Shown one piece after another: positions 1 to 22,822 of a stretch of 64,000 nucleotides of DNA. Made by a program: the position numbers and the translations under genes. The notes below the pieces were generated by a model, which saw only the letters and a program-made list of their open reading frames with translations, made no database searches and was not told the DNA's origin. Location of the stretch: the NCBI RefSeq assembly GCF_964340395.1, contig NC_135557.1:21975225-22039224 (forward strand), in the 5' to 3' direction. This DNA comes from Glandiceps talaboti (Eukaryota > Hemichordata > Enteropneusta > Spengelidae). Every line of letters starts with the position of its first letter. Position 1 is the first letter of the stretch.

Positions 1-122
1 CAACAGCTGAACTTTTTCCTGCCTGTGTCACTGTGTGTGTCATATATATGTTATGTTACTTATATTTTCAAATTCAAAAGTACACATATATATATACTGA
101 TAAAGTATGAGAATGAACTAAC

Positions 123-306
123 CTGCCCATGGTCCGAATGTCTTGATATCAGCATGTAATCTTAACACTGGACTCAAATAAAATACTTTGACTATATGAA
201 TCAAAGTCCATAGTATTCGTATACATACATAGGTAACAGTAACCAACCCAACTAACTTTAACACTGGTTGAACACTTCCGAAAATACCAGTAATATCAAA
301 CTGCAT
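123..306 (-). CDS. HSD17B12/HSDL1-like dehydrogenase, first coding exon
   Basis: This exon encodes the N-terminal 61 residues of a membrane-anchored short-chain dehydrogenase of the HSD17B12 (very-long-chain 3-oxoacyl-CoA reductase) / HSDL1 group; the rest lies beyond the left edge. Seen: the first ATG after an in-frame stop (349-351) is at 306-304, followed by a hydrophobic helix at about residues 14-36 and a segment ending HADIKTFGPWA. In this family such a segment directly precedes the nucleotide-binding VTGATDGIG motif. A GTTAGT donor follows base 123 and leaves a phase-1 G, consistent with a following Val or Ala codon. HSD17B12 reduces 3-ketoacyl-CoA in the ER during fatty-acid elongation; HSDL1 is thought inactive. 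I cannot separate them without the catalytic exons. It is divergent from LIPE, with 220 bp between start codons. Confidence 0.72.
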
Positions 307-526
307 TTCAAACAAGTAAGTTACAATAAATAAATGCTGTGGGGTATATCACGGGTCTTCAGTTTGAAGAATCAGACGTAACTGCGAGCGAAAAGAGTTT
401 AAGTTGCAGGTCGACAGACTTTGGACTGTGGTGGACGGGCGCCGGGCGAGCAACGTGTGATTCGTGTCTGTCGGCAGCCTGTTGTTTGAGGGCGCTGGTC
501 ACACTCGTCAGCATTCCGCTGCAATC
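307..526. promoter_or_regulatory. Head-to-head intergenic promoter region
   Basis: Only 220 bp separate the start codons of the minus-strand dehydrogenase and plus-strand LIPE, so both 5' UTRs and both core promoters must fit here unless upstream noncoding exons exist. The LIPE-proximal half (about 380-526) is much richer in G+C and CpG than the surrounding DNA, as in CpG-type bidirectional promoters. No TATA box is evident near the LIPE start. An in-frame TGA at 458-460 bounds the LIPE reading frame upstream. Promoter activity is inferred from position and composition only. Confidence 0.6.
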
Positions 527-10621
<10,095 letters not shown>

Positions 10622-12019
10622 ATTGTCAAAAAACCTTTTAAAGTTTATGTCTGTAAAATATTGTATTCAGAGCTTTGTTTGAAAGTCGATTGTAAATTTA
10701 GTAGATATGTACATCAGGAACAATGTGGTTGTATCAGCACTTTCCAACTTATACTGTCATATCAGTTACCTTGCATCACATCAAAGGTACCTAGTGTCAT
10801 GCTTAGATGAATTAGTGTCACGTCATACTTACCAGATGTTATGTCATGGTCATAATAGTATAATGTCACCTTGTGTCAAGTGTCAAGTTTAAGATCATCA
10901 ACTGTTGTTGCTTTGTCACCTCGTGTCATGCCAGTGGTGTTCATTGTCATGTCCTGATTGGATAGTGTCGTGCTGACGTTTTACATTAGTGCAGTCTGTT
11001 TATTGGTACGACATAAGGTCTCTGTTGATTCTGTAGTTGGGCTCATTTCTTGGGTAAAGTAACAAACTCATGTACAATATTGAATGGGTTAATGCTATGA
11101 ATAATAATGGCATTATCAAAACATGACATGAGTGACCTTTTGACCTTATGACATCACTGGTGACAATGTTACAAAGTAACAAGATGGTAGTTAACATATA
11201 GGTTGGCAGACACACTGTAAATCTGCCATTGTATGTATCAGGTCTTCAGTCATAAATAATGTATTCTACTTTTAGATATTTAGTAATTAAAATATTCTAA
11301 TCAGATGGCAGTAATTAAATAGTATAATCAAATAATATTTTGATTTATAACTGTTTACATGTACTAGCTTGACAAAGTAATTGATTTTGTAGATTTGCAT
11401 GACAATGCAGTGTGTCAATTTTAATCAGAATAGTTACAATGTGATACATTGTAATACAATGTTATGAAATTCACTTCAGTTTTATCACTTCTATTGATTA
11501 GATTCATTGCATGACGTCTGCGTGACCCACATCTGGATGTAGGGGCATGCGAAAAACCTCTATTCTCTATTCACTTCAACAAGAGTTTTAAACGTAGCTT
11601 GCTTTGGAATCCAGTAAAATATGTAAAACTTTGTTCTTGGAAGAGGTGACAGTAAAGGAAGATGATAGTTCGACAGCTTGTTTACAATTCAGTGTAAATT
11701 TATTTAAATTTATTCAAGGTCACCCAAAGGTCAGGAAAGTCATATAATCCACTTAGCATCATTACAATTTTGTAGGTAACTTGTTGAATTTTAATTATGA
11801 TTTTAGGAATTCACAAGATTTTCAATATCTATGTAAATATTAGCAACATTTGTATGGTGTTTGTAAATTACTGCATTATGTTGACGTTTTTTTTTTTTTT
11901 TTAGTCAGAGAGTTAAAAGTACTAGTTGAAATCCTTACAAGATTGTTTGTAAAAATTATTGGCATTCTGGCATTCAATGTACATTGTAGATGGACATGGA
12001 AAGTAGTGTCATGTACTAA
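10622..12019 (+). other. LIPE 3' UTR / downstream flank
   Basis: No coding exon is seen. Just after the stop (about 10790-10990) many GTGTCA/GTCATG motifs recur irregularly. No AATAAA stands out in the first kilobase, so the poly(A) site is not assigned; AATAAA occurs at 13092-13097 and about 13736. A DR2-like TGACCTTTTGACCT lies at 11132-11145. Confidence 0.5.
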
Positions 12020-12267
12020 TAGGGGACTTGCAAACCTGCCATGTTGAATGTTGCATGATGGGAAATATGATAATGAATACTAATCAATTAGTATTGTAAA
12101 CAATGTTGATACATTGTTTGTAACCACAAATAATCAATTCATAGTTACCCTGACCATTGTGGGAGGTTTATTTTATCAGTAGCTCCAGATTAGGTATTAC
12201 GATAACCACAGATAATCCCATAGTCTTTTGCGTCTGAGCATGCTCAGTCTGGATTGCAAGTTCCGTA
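12020..12267 (-). mobile_element. TA-flanked MITE, copy 1
   Basis: Bounded by TA|GGGGACTTGCAAACC and GGATTGCAAGTTCCG|TA, in reverse orientation to the cleaner copy at 48959-49157, with which it shares TTGAATGTTGCATGATGGGA-type internal sequence and TGAGCATGCTCAG. It carries about 50 bp of extra internal sequence. TA target sites suggest a Tc1/mariner-type mobiliser. Confidence 0.8.
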
Positions 12268-12392
12268 TTGGTTTATTTGCTGGTTATGTAAAATTGTACA
12301 TAATATGGAGAAAGTTAGTTGCTATTCTTCAAAAGAATGTTTTTACTGAGCTACTGATCTACAGTTGTCAAGTTAGTCATTGCCAATGAAGA

Positions 12393-13075
12393 GCAAACCA
12401 CCTGGTGGAACATATATGTACCAACCAATGAAAATCATTATTAGCAAACCACCTGGTGGAACATATATGTACCAACCAATGAAAATCATTCATTAGCAAA
12501 CCACCTGGTGGAACATATATGTACCAACCAATAAAACACAAAATTTAAGTGAACCACCTAGCAAGGAATATGTCAACCAATTAAATTCTCTCTTACAGAT
12601 AAATGAATAGTAGATGAACTACATGGCAAGGATTATATCAACCAATGAAATTCTCTCTTACTGAAAGACAAAGTTTAGTTGAACCACTTGACAAGAAAAA
12701 ATTCAAACCAACCAATGAAATTCTCTCATACTGAAAAACATCATTTAACTATGAAACCACCTGGTGAGAAAAAAAAACAACCAATGAAATTCTCTCATAC
12801 TTTAATACAAGTATCATATTTATTGTAACCATGACAACTGAAAGTCAAACATGTAACCGTGAGATATTCATGAAACGTGTCGTAAATATTTGGATAATTC
12901 TTCAGTTAATGAAAAACAAAAATGACAAAAACTACATGAGAATAGTAATTCAGTAAATCAAGGTACTGTGGTCTTTCAACCAGTGAAAAGTGCAAGTAAA
13001 AGGAACCACCTGGGTTGTGCTCAAGCAACCAATCATATCTAGTTGAAATAGAGATTCTTAGCCAATGAAAATGTG
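12393..13075 (+). repeat. Diverged 50-70-bp repeats carrying CCAAT boxes
   Basis: Three clear units (AGCAAACCACCTGGTGGAAC then ATGTACCAACCAATGAAAA) at 12393-12540, followed by decayed units with GAACCACCTGG and CAACCAATGAAATTCTC. At least eight CCAAT motifs in the same orientation result. Confidence 0.8.
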
Positions 13076-14698
13076 TAGAGCTATGCAATGCAATAAATGT
13101 TGATTTGCAGTGGTTTGCTGTGTTACTAAATATATAGGTGAATGGTGTTTTAAAAGATTCAAAGATGTTTATGATGTAAAATGAAAATGACTTCTAAATA
13201 TGCCTTGATTCTCTATCTTGCAAAGAAGTCAGATTTTGTAATAGTGCATGCTATGTAGTATGTACATATATGTTTGTTGGTTTGTGTCTGTTATTTTGTG
13301 TGTATGTTTGTGCGCACATTTGTGTGAGATGATTTCTTCATTTACAGAGGCTAAAATATGTATATTTGCTAGTTCTGTATGCGTGCCTTAGAAGATATTT
13401 ACCATGTTTTTCACCATTGCAATAGTTGTAACAGTCAGTTAGATATCGTTGATAAATAGCGCCCCCTTGTGTTGAATCTTAAGCATGGCATAATAGGCTA
13501 ACTTTTGACTTATACAATTGTCAGGTAAAATAGAATATTATGAACTTTTCACCTTTGAACCTTTGATGTAATTGCTCTACTCTGCCACCAGAGAGCGCTG
13601 TTTAGGATATTTGTGTATGCATATGACCTTGTTACCAATAGCAGTATAATGGTTTCCTTAACTGTTCATCTAAGAGAGTTGTTTTCCAAAGCTGTGTTAA
13701 AGCTCATATGCAGAGTAACAACAAGTATGCCATATAATAAATAACAAACAAATTTTGGACAACAAATTTTGTTGTCAAAATAACAGAAACTGGATTTTCT
13801 TGGTACGAGTCACAAGAAGTTGTTGTATGTCAGTGGTATATCAAATTGAATTTGAGGACACACTATTAGCCTGTATTCAGATGTAGATTATATTTTGTCG
13901 TATTCCTAAAAAAAACTTCTGAAATGTGTTTTATATAAATACTAGTTGTGTGCAAATACATAACCTTTAGCATACAATGTAATAGTCAGCATGTACAATG
14001 CACATACAGAACATGTGCTAGTCACTGAGGATTCGAATACATACGATATAATCTGGCATCTGTACTATCTCCTCAAATGCTCCGTACTGGTTAACCAGGC
14101 ATCTGAGTTAGCGGACATTCCATAAACGAGGGCACTCATGAATATTCATAGAAATGAAAGTCCGGTGGATTAGAACAGTCATCTTGACTTCATGGAATGT
14201 CAAATGCATACCATGTTATGTTTAATTCTATTAATTTCAGTGACAATAGTATTAAAGATAAATTACAAAAAAAAGTCAAGACGACTGTTGACTGTCTTAG
14301 GCACAGTATATGTATTATTGTAATGTAGCAGTGCGGGTACTTCTAGAGTTTTTGTCCGAAAACTTTTGCACATACTTGCCTTGTATTACAGTATGCAAAA
14401 TAAGTAAAGTACTTGAAATGTTGTTTCAATCTCCATTCAGTTTTGTAAATATCAGAACTTCATCATGTAGAAATAGTCTGGTTACTGGAATGTGTGTGTG
14501 TTGTAGTGAGTCTGTTTATTAGGGTGACTGTGTCTGTTTGTTGTGGTGAATCAGTCTGCAGAGAACAAAATCAGTTTTGGATATTGAGAAGAGTTGCACT
14601 TAATGTAAAGTGAGAATTCAGATACTAAATAGTGAATTGACGCCAGTTTATCAGTGAAGACGTCTTGCTTTCTACTAGGAAGGGAGCTCAAATGTAAC
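13076..14698. other. AT-rich intergenic DNA, no gene seen
   Basis: No exon with homology, splice framing or conserved peptide was recognised on either strand. The short open frames have no recognisable family signature. Confidence 0.5.
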
Positions 14699-15061
14699 TA
14701 GTCTCGGTTACCCAGACTTTCCACCCCCCAGCAGAGTCTGCGACATTACAACGTCAGTGATTGGAACAAGATGGCTGCACTAAGAGACTGACCCACACAA
14801 CGTAAACCTGTATGGTAGCAACTCTTGCTAAGAGTATTTTGGTCAATCTCCTAACAAAGATGAATTTCAAACACTGTAAACCATGATTTATAGAGTTGAT
14901 GAAAAGGAAATTCAGGGTCATATTCACCCTATCAGTAACTGCCACAGATCTTGACAGCAGCCATGTTCCTCCATTATACACAAATGGACCATGAAATGCC
15001 CTAGACTCTAGCTCAGTCATGAAGTGAGCCCTCAGTGGTGAGGGTAGGTAACTGAGACCGA
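14699..15061. mobile_element. Probable inverted-repeat element
   Basis: Left end CTAGTCTCGGTTACC and right end GGTAACTGAGACCG are imperfect inverted repeats enclosing about 360 bp with no coding capacity. This suggests a miniature DNA transposon, with weaker support than the other families because only one copy is seen. Confidence 0.5.
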
Positions 15062-15305
15062 AGAAAGTATGTAGATTGCAAGCAACTCATCACTAAGAAG
15101 CTGATATTTCTTGAAATATTGAAGCAGTATTGAAATGCTAATAAAACCAGCCTTTACAAAAGAATGTATGAAGGAATCAGCAACCAAGGCAAAATAGAAA
15201 TTGTAAAAAAAATTATAGTAAATATATTTACTAAGATGTGAACATTATGCATGGCAGAATGTAGCCCGACATTTGACCCTATCATTGTGAATCAGGTCTT
15301 AGCTC

Positions 15306-15318
15306 TGACCTTTGACCT
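15306..15318 (-). promoter_or_regulatory. DR1 nuclear-receptor-type site
   Basis: TGACCTTTGACCT, the complement of AGGTCAAAGGTCA, is an ideal direct repeat with 1-bp spacing, the type bound by RXR heterodimers, PPAR or HNF4. It lies 4.7 kb past the LIPE stop. Sequence match only; no evidence of use. Confidence 0.35.
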
Positions 15319-15504
15319 TGAAATTGGGGAACTAAATAGAGCGTAGCACCATGTGGTGAAATGACGTATTTACTATTCTTTAAGAGTTTTCATTTATATG
15401 TATCAACAATCTAAACGGAGAAATCTATGTTTATGTTGACTGTTTAATGATTAATTTTGCTGGACAAAAAACTTAATAAAAGGAATATTGATGCACAATA
15501 GGAA

Positions 15505-15790
15505 TGCAAACAGCCATGTGATCATCATGTGACAGCCCATTGTGATCTTTCTCTTTCTAGCCACATGTGATTGTTCTGACTAGCTACATGTGATTGTCAT
15601 GTGACAGCCCAATGTGATCATTCTCTTAACCTAAAATGTGATTGTTAGGCTGCCTGGCTATCTGTGATGGTCATGTGACAAACCAATGTCATTATTTGCT
15701 GACTAAACCAGATAATGGTCATGTGACAACCAAATGACATCTCTGACTAACCACATGTGATAGTCATGTGACAAACCAATGTAAATGTTC
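15505..15790 (+). repeat. Diverged repeats with GTCATGTGAC palindromes
   Basis: Irregular ~55-bp units share CCACATGTGAT and TCATGTGACAGCCCAATGTG-type segments. Exact or near GTCATGTGAC palindromes recur near 15524, 15597, 15670, 15718 and 15763; these are E-box-like (CATGTG) sequences. Confidence 0.75.
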
Positions 15791-16080
15791 TCTAAACCAC
15801 AACAACAAAACAGAGTTTGTTATTTATACCTTGTTTTACTCATTGTGCAAGGACAGTTTAACTCCTGTGGAGAAATTTCTGAAGGTGTACAACCCCTGCT
15901 TCTTAAAAAGTGGATATTAAGATAGTTGTACCAGTATTTTGGCTAAATTGACCTTTCACTGACCTCTATCAATATGTGTTGGTTCTTGTTTTATTTCCTC
16001 AAATATGGATGTATATTAAATCATTGCTGTTTTTGAAATAAATTAGAAATGACTGAAAACTAAAGAAGTGATTTGTACTT

Positions 16081-16838
16081 ATTACAGGAGAAATGATGTA
16101 GGCTTGGTGTTTCACTCATGGGACATTACAGGAGAAATAATGTAGGTTTGGTGTTTCACTCATGGGACATTACAGGAGAAATAATGTAGGCTTGGTGTTT
16201 CACTCATGGGACATTACAGGAGAAATAATGTAGGTTTGGTGTTTCACTCATGGGACATTACAGGAGAAATAATGTAGGCTTGGTGTTTCACTCATGGGGA
16301 CATTACAGGAGAAATGATGTAGGCTTGGTGTTTCACTCATGGGGACATTACAGGAGAAATGATGTAGGCTTGGTGTTTCACTCATGGGGACATTACAGGA
16401 GAAATGATGTAGGCTTGGTGTTTCACTCATGGGGACATTACAGGAGAAATGATGTAGGCTTGGTGTTTCACTCATGGGGACATTACAGGAGAAATGATGT
16501 AGGTTTGGTGTTTCACTCATGGGACATTACAGGAGAAATGATGTAGGCTTGGTGTTTCACTCATGGGACATTACAGGAGAAATGATGTAGGTTTGGTGTT
16601 TCACTCATGGGGACATTACAGCTAAAATGATGTAGGCTTGGTGTTTCACTCATGGGGACATTACAGGAGAAATGATGTAGGCTTGGTGTTTCACTCATGG
16701 GGACATTACAGGAGAAATGATGTAGGCTTGGTGTTTCACTCATGGGACATTACAGCTAAAATGATGTAGGCTTGGTGTTTCACTCATGGGACATTACAGC
16801 TAAAATGATGTAGGCTTGGTGTTTCTTTCATGGGACAT
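16081..16838 (+). repeat. 44/45-bp minisatellite, ~17 copies
   Basis: Unit ACATTACAGGAGAAATGATG plus TAGGCTTGGTGTTTCACTCATGGG; a variant carries GCTAAA in place of GGAGAAA. Units with GGGG are 45 bp and so stay open on both strands, giving repetitive 15-residue peptides that are not genes. Confidence 0.97.
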
Positions 16839-16842
16839 GATG

Positions 16843-19800
16843 TTTTTAGCACAAAGATCTAACAACACCATGGTACAATGCACACACGCAGTGCAGGATC
16901 CTTTACCCCACCACTGTAATACTATACATGTAGTCAACTCTTTAGCACAACATTCCATTCTTACCACCAGCAGTGGTAGTTTAATCAAGGGATGCTATTG
17001 GACCATGGAGTATTGAAATACACATGATGATCTCATCATGAAGTAAGTAATAAACAATATTTGTCTGAATAAAGTAACCAATTGCAACCATCTACCAGTG
17101 TGTCATGAATTACATGTACTTATACTGACAATGCTGTTCACCCTTTCCCCAGCAGAAGATTTTAACAGCTAGATTTTCGGTAAAATTTGTTCATGTATGT
17201 TGAGAGAAAGAGCTGCTCATAGAAAACGTCAGATATATACTAAGTGTCTATGTAGAACTAGTATACGGGGTATACGGTTGGTAAAAATTGGCGCATTTCA
17301 AGTATGTAAGTGAGTTTAGCATTTTGGATTGGATAGGGGAATGGGAATTGTAAAAATATACATGGGGAGGAGGTTTGGCTCTATACCATTGTGTGAGTGG
17401 CACTTATGTGTTTGGGAAAGTGACATGGTTTGGGAATTGAAGAGCTGTTTATTGCTCTAACTATGAATTCCATAGCACAGTCAGTATGGTGAAAGGTTAA
17501 GGGATTGGGAAGACTGTTTGGGCTCATTATTGGAACACTCTGATGGTTTTACTGGGCTGACGTACAATTTTGAGGGTGAATGGGTGGAAGTGGGGGGTTA
17601 AGTTGAGTGATGATTTGATGTTTTCCCCTAAAGTATAATGTTTGAGTGTCTTAACATACCTGTGACCTTTAACACACTCATTCCCGTTGCCATGGCCACA
17701 CTACATGTCAAACATAAAATACAATTCCACAAGTACTTAGCTTTATTGTGTTTTTATTTATCTATATCCAATGACCTTTGACTGCTCTTAGAAATTGTAC
17801 AATTGATAAAGCAAGATAAAATGCAATATTCTGCCACTGAGGGCGCCATTATAGTTGCACTGAAATATGCTACAAAACTATTGCAGGCAGTAAATGAAAG
17901 ATTGATCTTAATGCTTGATTCCCTTTCAACCTTCCTCCTCATTCAGACTCAAAATTCCCAATTATACAGGCTGACCAAATCATTAAATAACTTTACAATT
18001 AACAGTTGACCTTTTGACCTCTGACCAGGTCATTGCATATATCACATGACCTTTGACAAAGTCAATAATTTGTTTATAAAACCTCTTACCAAGTCACTAA
18101 TTTAGCTAGCTTAGACCCCAGGTTTGACCTTTGACCCTTGTGACCAAATAAGAGAAGATTCTAAACACTGGCCGATACTTCAGTAAAAATGAAATACTGC
18201 TAGCAAAATGCTATGCTTGTGGGATCAAAATTGTCACACAACTTGACTCGGACACTTTGACATAAAATCTACATAATTTATTCTTATCTATATATTTTCT
18301 GGCAAGATAAAAGATACGTCCATTCTCAGTTTAAACCCAAAAAAATTAATAAAAGTTGTACATGACTCAGAGTTTTTAATAAAATATAAAATGCTGCAAA
18401 TATTTTAAATTGAAATATAACACTATAAGTAATCTGTGAAATGAAAATAATATTGCACATTAAAGCAAGGCCTTTTTTGCAAATTGCCCAATAAATTATA
18501 AAATATGGCTGTATGAAAGACAAAGACAAGCATGCTTATAGCTCCATATCTCTCAGTTGTGATATAACCATGGTAACCAGATTTATACAAAGTATCGCTT
18601 CCAATGTAATTCATTGGAGAGCTTGCATATCAAACCTGGGCAATAATTTTCTGTATCCAACCCTGGCACACTTTGCTTTGCCCAAATATGGCAAGAGGCG
18701 TGCTCATTGATATCCGTTCACTCAGTGATTTGGCTTTGATTTTATTTCTCAATACCGTATCTCTACGTTTTGTACACAAAATAATGTCTGCTTACTATCA
18801 ATTTATGTAATTTAATGTGATTCAAATGATTACTCGTCTGCCACTACCCAGGATATATATGATAGAACTGTATGGCCCAGATATGGGTTTTCGGTAGTAA
18901 TTGGCTTATTTGTGGGCCACCCTAAAGTCAGGTCCTTCTGCCAGACACTGACTGCAGTCCACAAATCTCACATCCATCTGTAAAGATGAAAACTGTGCCA
19001 TTGGCACATATATGAAATATATTGAAAATGGGTATTAAATAAGTAAAATAAGAAGATCAGGTGTCAAGATTTAACAAAACGTAGATTCGGTATTATAATG
19101 ACATCATTGATGACAAAACAGAGTGTTTTTATTTTTATCTTAAATTTGTAGATGTCTACTATGACATACAACATGTAAAGTGACACGTATTGTGTCATCT
19201 TTGACCTCTGTATAAAAATGGCTGTTATATCCCATAATACTTTAATAGGTGCAAACCAAAGTAGTTGCATCCTGACTACAAGAAAGCGAGCACAAAGTTT
19301 CCAAAAATTCATTGAAGACACACATTGTAAATTTTAAGAAGTGATATTTCAAGACTTGACAGAATGTCTTGTTTTTATGTTAATTACTGTCATTGGCATA
19401 TATTAGTCTTTCACAGAACATCAATATTAGTATAACTTGATATTTCCAACAAAATTTTATTTTGTGATAAAAAAATCCCCCCCCCCCCCCATACATGATT
19501 AATATATGTATGACATGTTCATCTGCTGATATACTTTAGGCAACAACTATTTTATTCATAAAGATGGCCACAGCATTAGCTGATGAAGTCATTGCATGTT
19601 AACTGTAAATAATATGCTTCAACATAAAAAATATACTTTTTAATAAGTTACTGCGCATCACGCAGCTTTATCCTGCTAAATATAATTGCACATTAGCAGA
19701 TAAAATGAACTCAAATGAGCTAATAAATAATATTTTTTAAAAATACGCAGAGTATGTTCACAGTAAAAATGCTAACTATGTATAATTTACATATTAATTT

Positions 19801-20160
19801 GTTCATTTTATGATAAAAAATTTAAAAGTTAATGAGACAGCTGCAGACAGATAATGGAATGGTATAATGTATTTTATACCATGCATAAATTTAACCCTTT
19901 CATGACTAGAGACGAGTTTTAAATAATTTTGGGACCCAATTTATATGAACATTTTCATAATTACAATAATATTACTTCATTACGAAATAACATTTCTTTA
20001 ATTCCAGTCTAAAATGAAGCTGATATATGCCAAAAACTTACATAAATACAAGAATTTTGTTCAAATAATTTTGGCGGCAAAGTTTTCAGTACTGAATGGG
20101 TTAAAGTATGGAATTTATACACTAGTCACTCTACGGTACATTGAGACAATGCGCATTAAA
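16843..20160. other. AT-rich intergenic DNA, no gene seen
   Basis: No credible exon was found. Several TGACCT half-sites cluster at 17640-18140, including TGACCTTTGACCC at 18125-18137. A C-run lies at 19477-19490. Otherwise unremarkable. Confidence 0.5.
18125..18137 (-). promoter_or_regulatory. Second DR1-like site in TGACCT cluster
   Basis: TGACCTTTGACCC (complement GGGTCAAAGGTCA) lies amid other TGACCT/TGACCA half-sites between 18007 and 18140. Sequence match only. Confidence 0.3.
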
Positions 20161-20164
20161 GTCA

Positions 20165-20350
20165 TGACAAAGCATGTCTATGTCACTGGTTCTGTTGTCT
20201 TCGAAATATAAGTCAAAACATTCAAAATTGTCATTGTTTCCCCCGATTTTTCTTTGATATTACTGGCGCTGGCATGATTATGTTATTCTGCAGCAATATT
20301 TTTCTTTATTCAGCCAGACATAATGTCTGTATGAGGTTGATGTCATAACA
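20165..20350 (-). mobile_element. Dispersed repeat, reversed partial copy
   Basis: Contains TGTCTATGTCACTGGTTCTG, a CCCCGATTTT segment and AATATTTTTCTTTATTCAG in the order of the complement of the copy in LIPE intron 7 (9263-9497). Confidence 0.65.
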
Positions 20351-20554
20351 GAGTGAACAGATGAAAATTAAATACTGCTACTACCTATAAAATATAGACA
20401 CAGAGTCCATAAAGCTGTCACTTGGTTGATACAATGTAGACAAATTGTATATAAATGTTGACACTATGTAGATAACATGCATAAAATTATTGTTACTTTG
20501 TTTATTCAATATCTACCACACTGTCACTTTTGTAAATAATGTACTTGAAATATA

Positions 20555-20870
20555 AATGTAATGTAGTTATACTGTAGATGCAGTTTTGTTACAGTATTGC
20601 TACACTAGTGAGTATATAGTTACATTGTATAGTGTATAGTACATGTACATGTAGTTACAAAGTTAGTGAGTGTAGTTACATTGTAGTTACAATGTAGATA
20701 AAATGTAGCTACACTGTTAGACAGTGGATAGAATGCAGTTATACCCTGAAAACCCAATTTTGTCACAATGTAGTTACAATGTTATGAGTGTATTACATTG
20801 TAGGTAACATGTCAATGATTCTGTTACAGTGTAGATACAATGTATATACAATGTATAAACTACAAAGTAC
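20555..20870 (+). repeat. Degenerate TGTAGTTACA-type repeats
   Basis: Short ~11-16-bp motifs of the form ACAATGTAGTTACA recur irregularly over about 300 bp. Probably an old decayed minisatellite. Confidence 0.6.
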
Positions 20871-22305
20871 TTACTCAAAAGATTTGTGATAGAAGAGTGA
20901 CCTATGTCAACTGGAAAGACATCAAACATGTCAGGCCAAACCAATTAATTAACTGAGTCCAAGGATACTATACATGCCACTTTCTGATATGAACTTGTTT
21001 TGTATTTCACATAAATTTCCAGCAATGCATAAATGAAAATTTTATGAACCAAGTACAAAAACAGAATTTCAGGCAAAGTTGTGTTGGCATATTGTCAAAT
21101 ATAAACCACTTAGTTTTATTTCCTTCTCATAAATTATTCCTAACAATTCTTCTTAGACTGACTATTAGATGATTAACATTACATCTTATGGTTGACATAC
21201 TGACGAAAATGAGTTCAAATTACTTTAATCTTTACTCAGTTATGTTCAAGCTCGAGTGACTCTGTCCTTTTTACTGAGTTCATACAGTGACACTTTGTAT
21301 TGTAGCATGTTCTCTGTTTCTCATTGTTATACTCTGAAATATAACATTGAAGCTTCCCCTTTTGGATTCTAATGAGTAGTTTGTTAGTTGGTTAAAAAAC
21401 CAATGGAAGTGTGTGCCATATGTTATGGTCATAATTATGATTTGAGCAATCTAGAAATGACAATTTAATTTGGAAGCATACAACACATCATTTAATTTAT
21501 GAAAGGGCCTAAATTTTATCCATAATCAATAATTTGCTTGTGGGGTCGCCATCTTAACTGTAATCATGGTGGGCAGTATTTAGTTTTTTGAAAGTGTTGC
21601 TCAGATTCAAGAAATATGGATTGGTTGAAACACTGTTAATAACTGCACATGCCCTTATGTACAGGGTGTACATTGTATGTCTCCTACACTAGCTGTAACC
21701 GTGGTATTATTTTTTCAATAAGTCAATCAACAATATATTCACTGAAAATTGTTAAAATACCACTTTGACATTGTACATGTCAATTACATGTCTATTTCAT
21801 CTATAGGTAGTAGAGTATATAGTAATAAGTTGAAATCGTGATTCATGGGGGGGGGGGGGGGTTATGCGGACTCAAAACTCAATTTGACTGGATATAAATT
21901 GCACTATACTATGTGTACACTGCTCCACAAGTGTATTTACTTAGAGGGGATTCAATACATCTCACAGTGAACAATATTATGAGTATTAAGTCATTAAATC
22001 TAATAACACAGTTTTTAAAAGAACCCGTTCCATTTGCAGCTAGTGTAGCTTTATGAAGTTAAATTAATGAGAATTACAATATGTCTTGTTAACATCGAGT
22101 TACTGTAAGGAGTATGACAAAATGTTGAGGGTTAAAAGGACAGAAGTTGGGTTTATGTGTCACCCATTCAAAGATATAGGGGACCGGAAAAGCAAATTTT
22201 GGTATGTCACAAGAAGTTACTAGGTATACTGTGTCTGTGTTTTTTGTGTTACCCCATTAAAGATGATTATCATCGCATCAGTGGAGAAAGGTCGTATCTG
22301 CTATG
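20871..22305. other. AT-rich intergenic DNA, no gene seen
   Basis: Nothing recognisable apart from a run of 14 G at 21847-21860. Confidence 0.5.
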
Positions 22306-22822
22306 CAATTGTATAGGCAGATACGACCTTACTGCCCTTATGCTGTATAGGCAGATACTACCTTACTGCACTGATGCTACAACCTTACTGCACTTATGCT
22401 GTAGGCAGATACTACCTTACTGCACTGATGCTGTATAGATACAACCTTACTGCACTGATGCTACGACCTTACTGCACTGATGCTGTATAGGCAGATACGA
22501 CCTTACTGCATTGATGCTGTATAGGCAGATACGACCTTACTGCACTGATGCTGTATAGGCAGATACAACGTTACTGCACTGATGCTGTATTGGCAGATAC
22601 GACCTTACTGCATTGATGCTGTATAGGCAGATACGACCTTACTGCACTGATGCTGTATAGGCAGATACAACGTTACTGCACTGACGCTGTATAGGCAGAT
22701 ACAACGTTACTGCACTGATGCTGTATAGTCAGATACGACCTTACTGCACTGATGCTGTATAGGCAGATACGGCCTTACTGCACTGATGCTGTATAGGCAG
22801 ATACGACCTAACTGCACTGACG
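22306..22822 (+). repeat. ~34-bp minisatellite, ~15 copies
   Basis: Unit CTGTATAGGCAGATACGACC plus TTACTGCACTGATG with point variants (ACGACC, ACAACG, ACTACC) and some shortened units lacking the GTATAGGC part. Confidence 0.95.

Noticed and set aside
307-315. Start of the dehydrogenase exon at 315
   Set aside because: The codon at 315-313 on the minus strand is TTG; the first ATG is 306-304 and no ATG lies between it and the upstream in-frame stop at 349-351.
464-526. Earlier GTG start for LIPE
   Set aside because: The codon at 464 is GTG, not ATG; the first ATG after the in-frame TGA at 458 is 527, in a good context, and the added residues match nothing in HSL.
16248-16743. Open frames with 15-residue repeats on both strands
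   Set aside because: Produced by 45-bp units of the minisatellite; frame breaks at 44-bp units.
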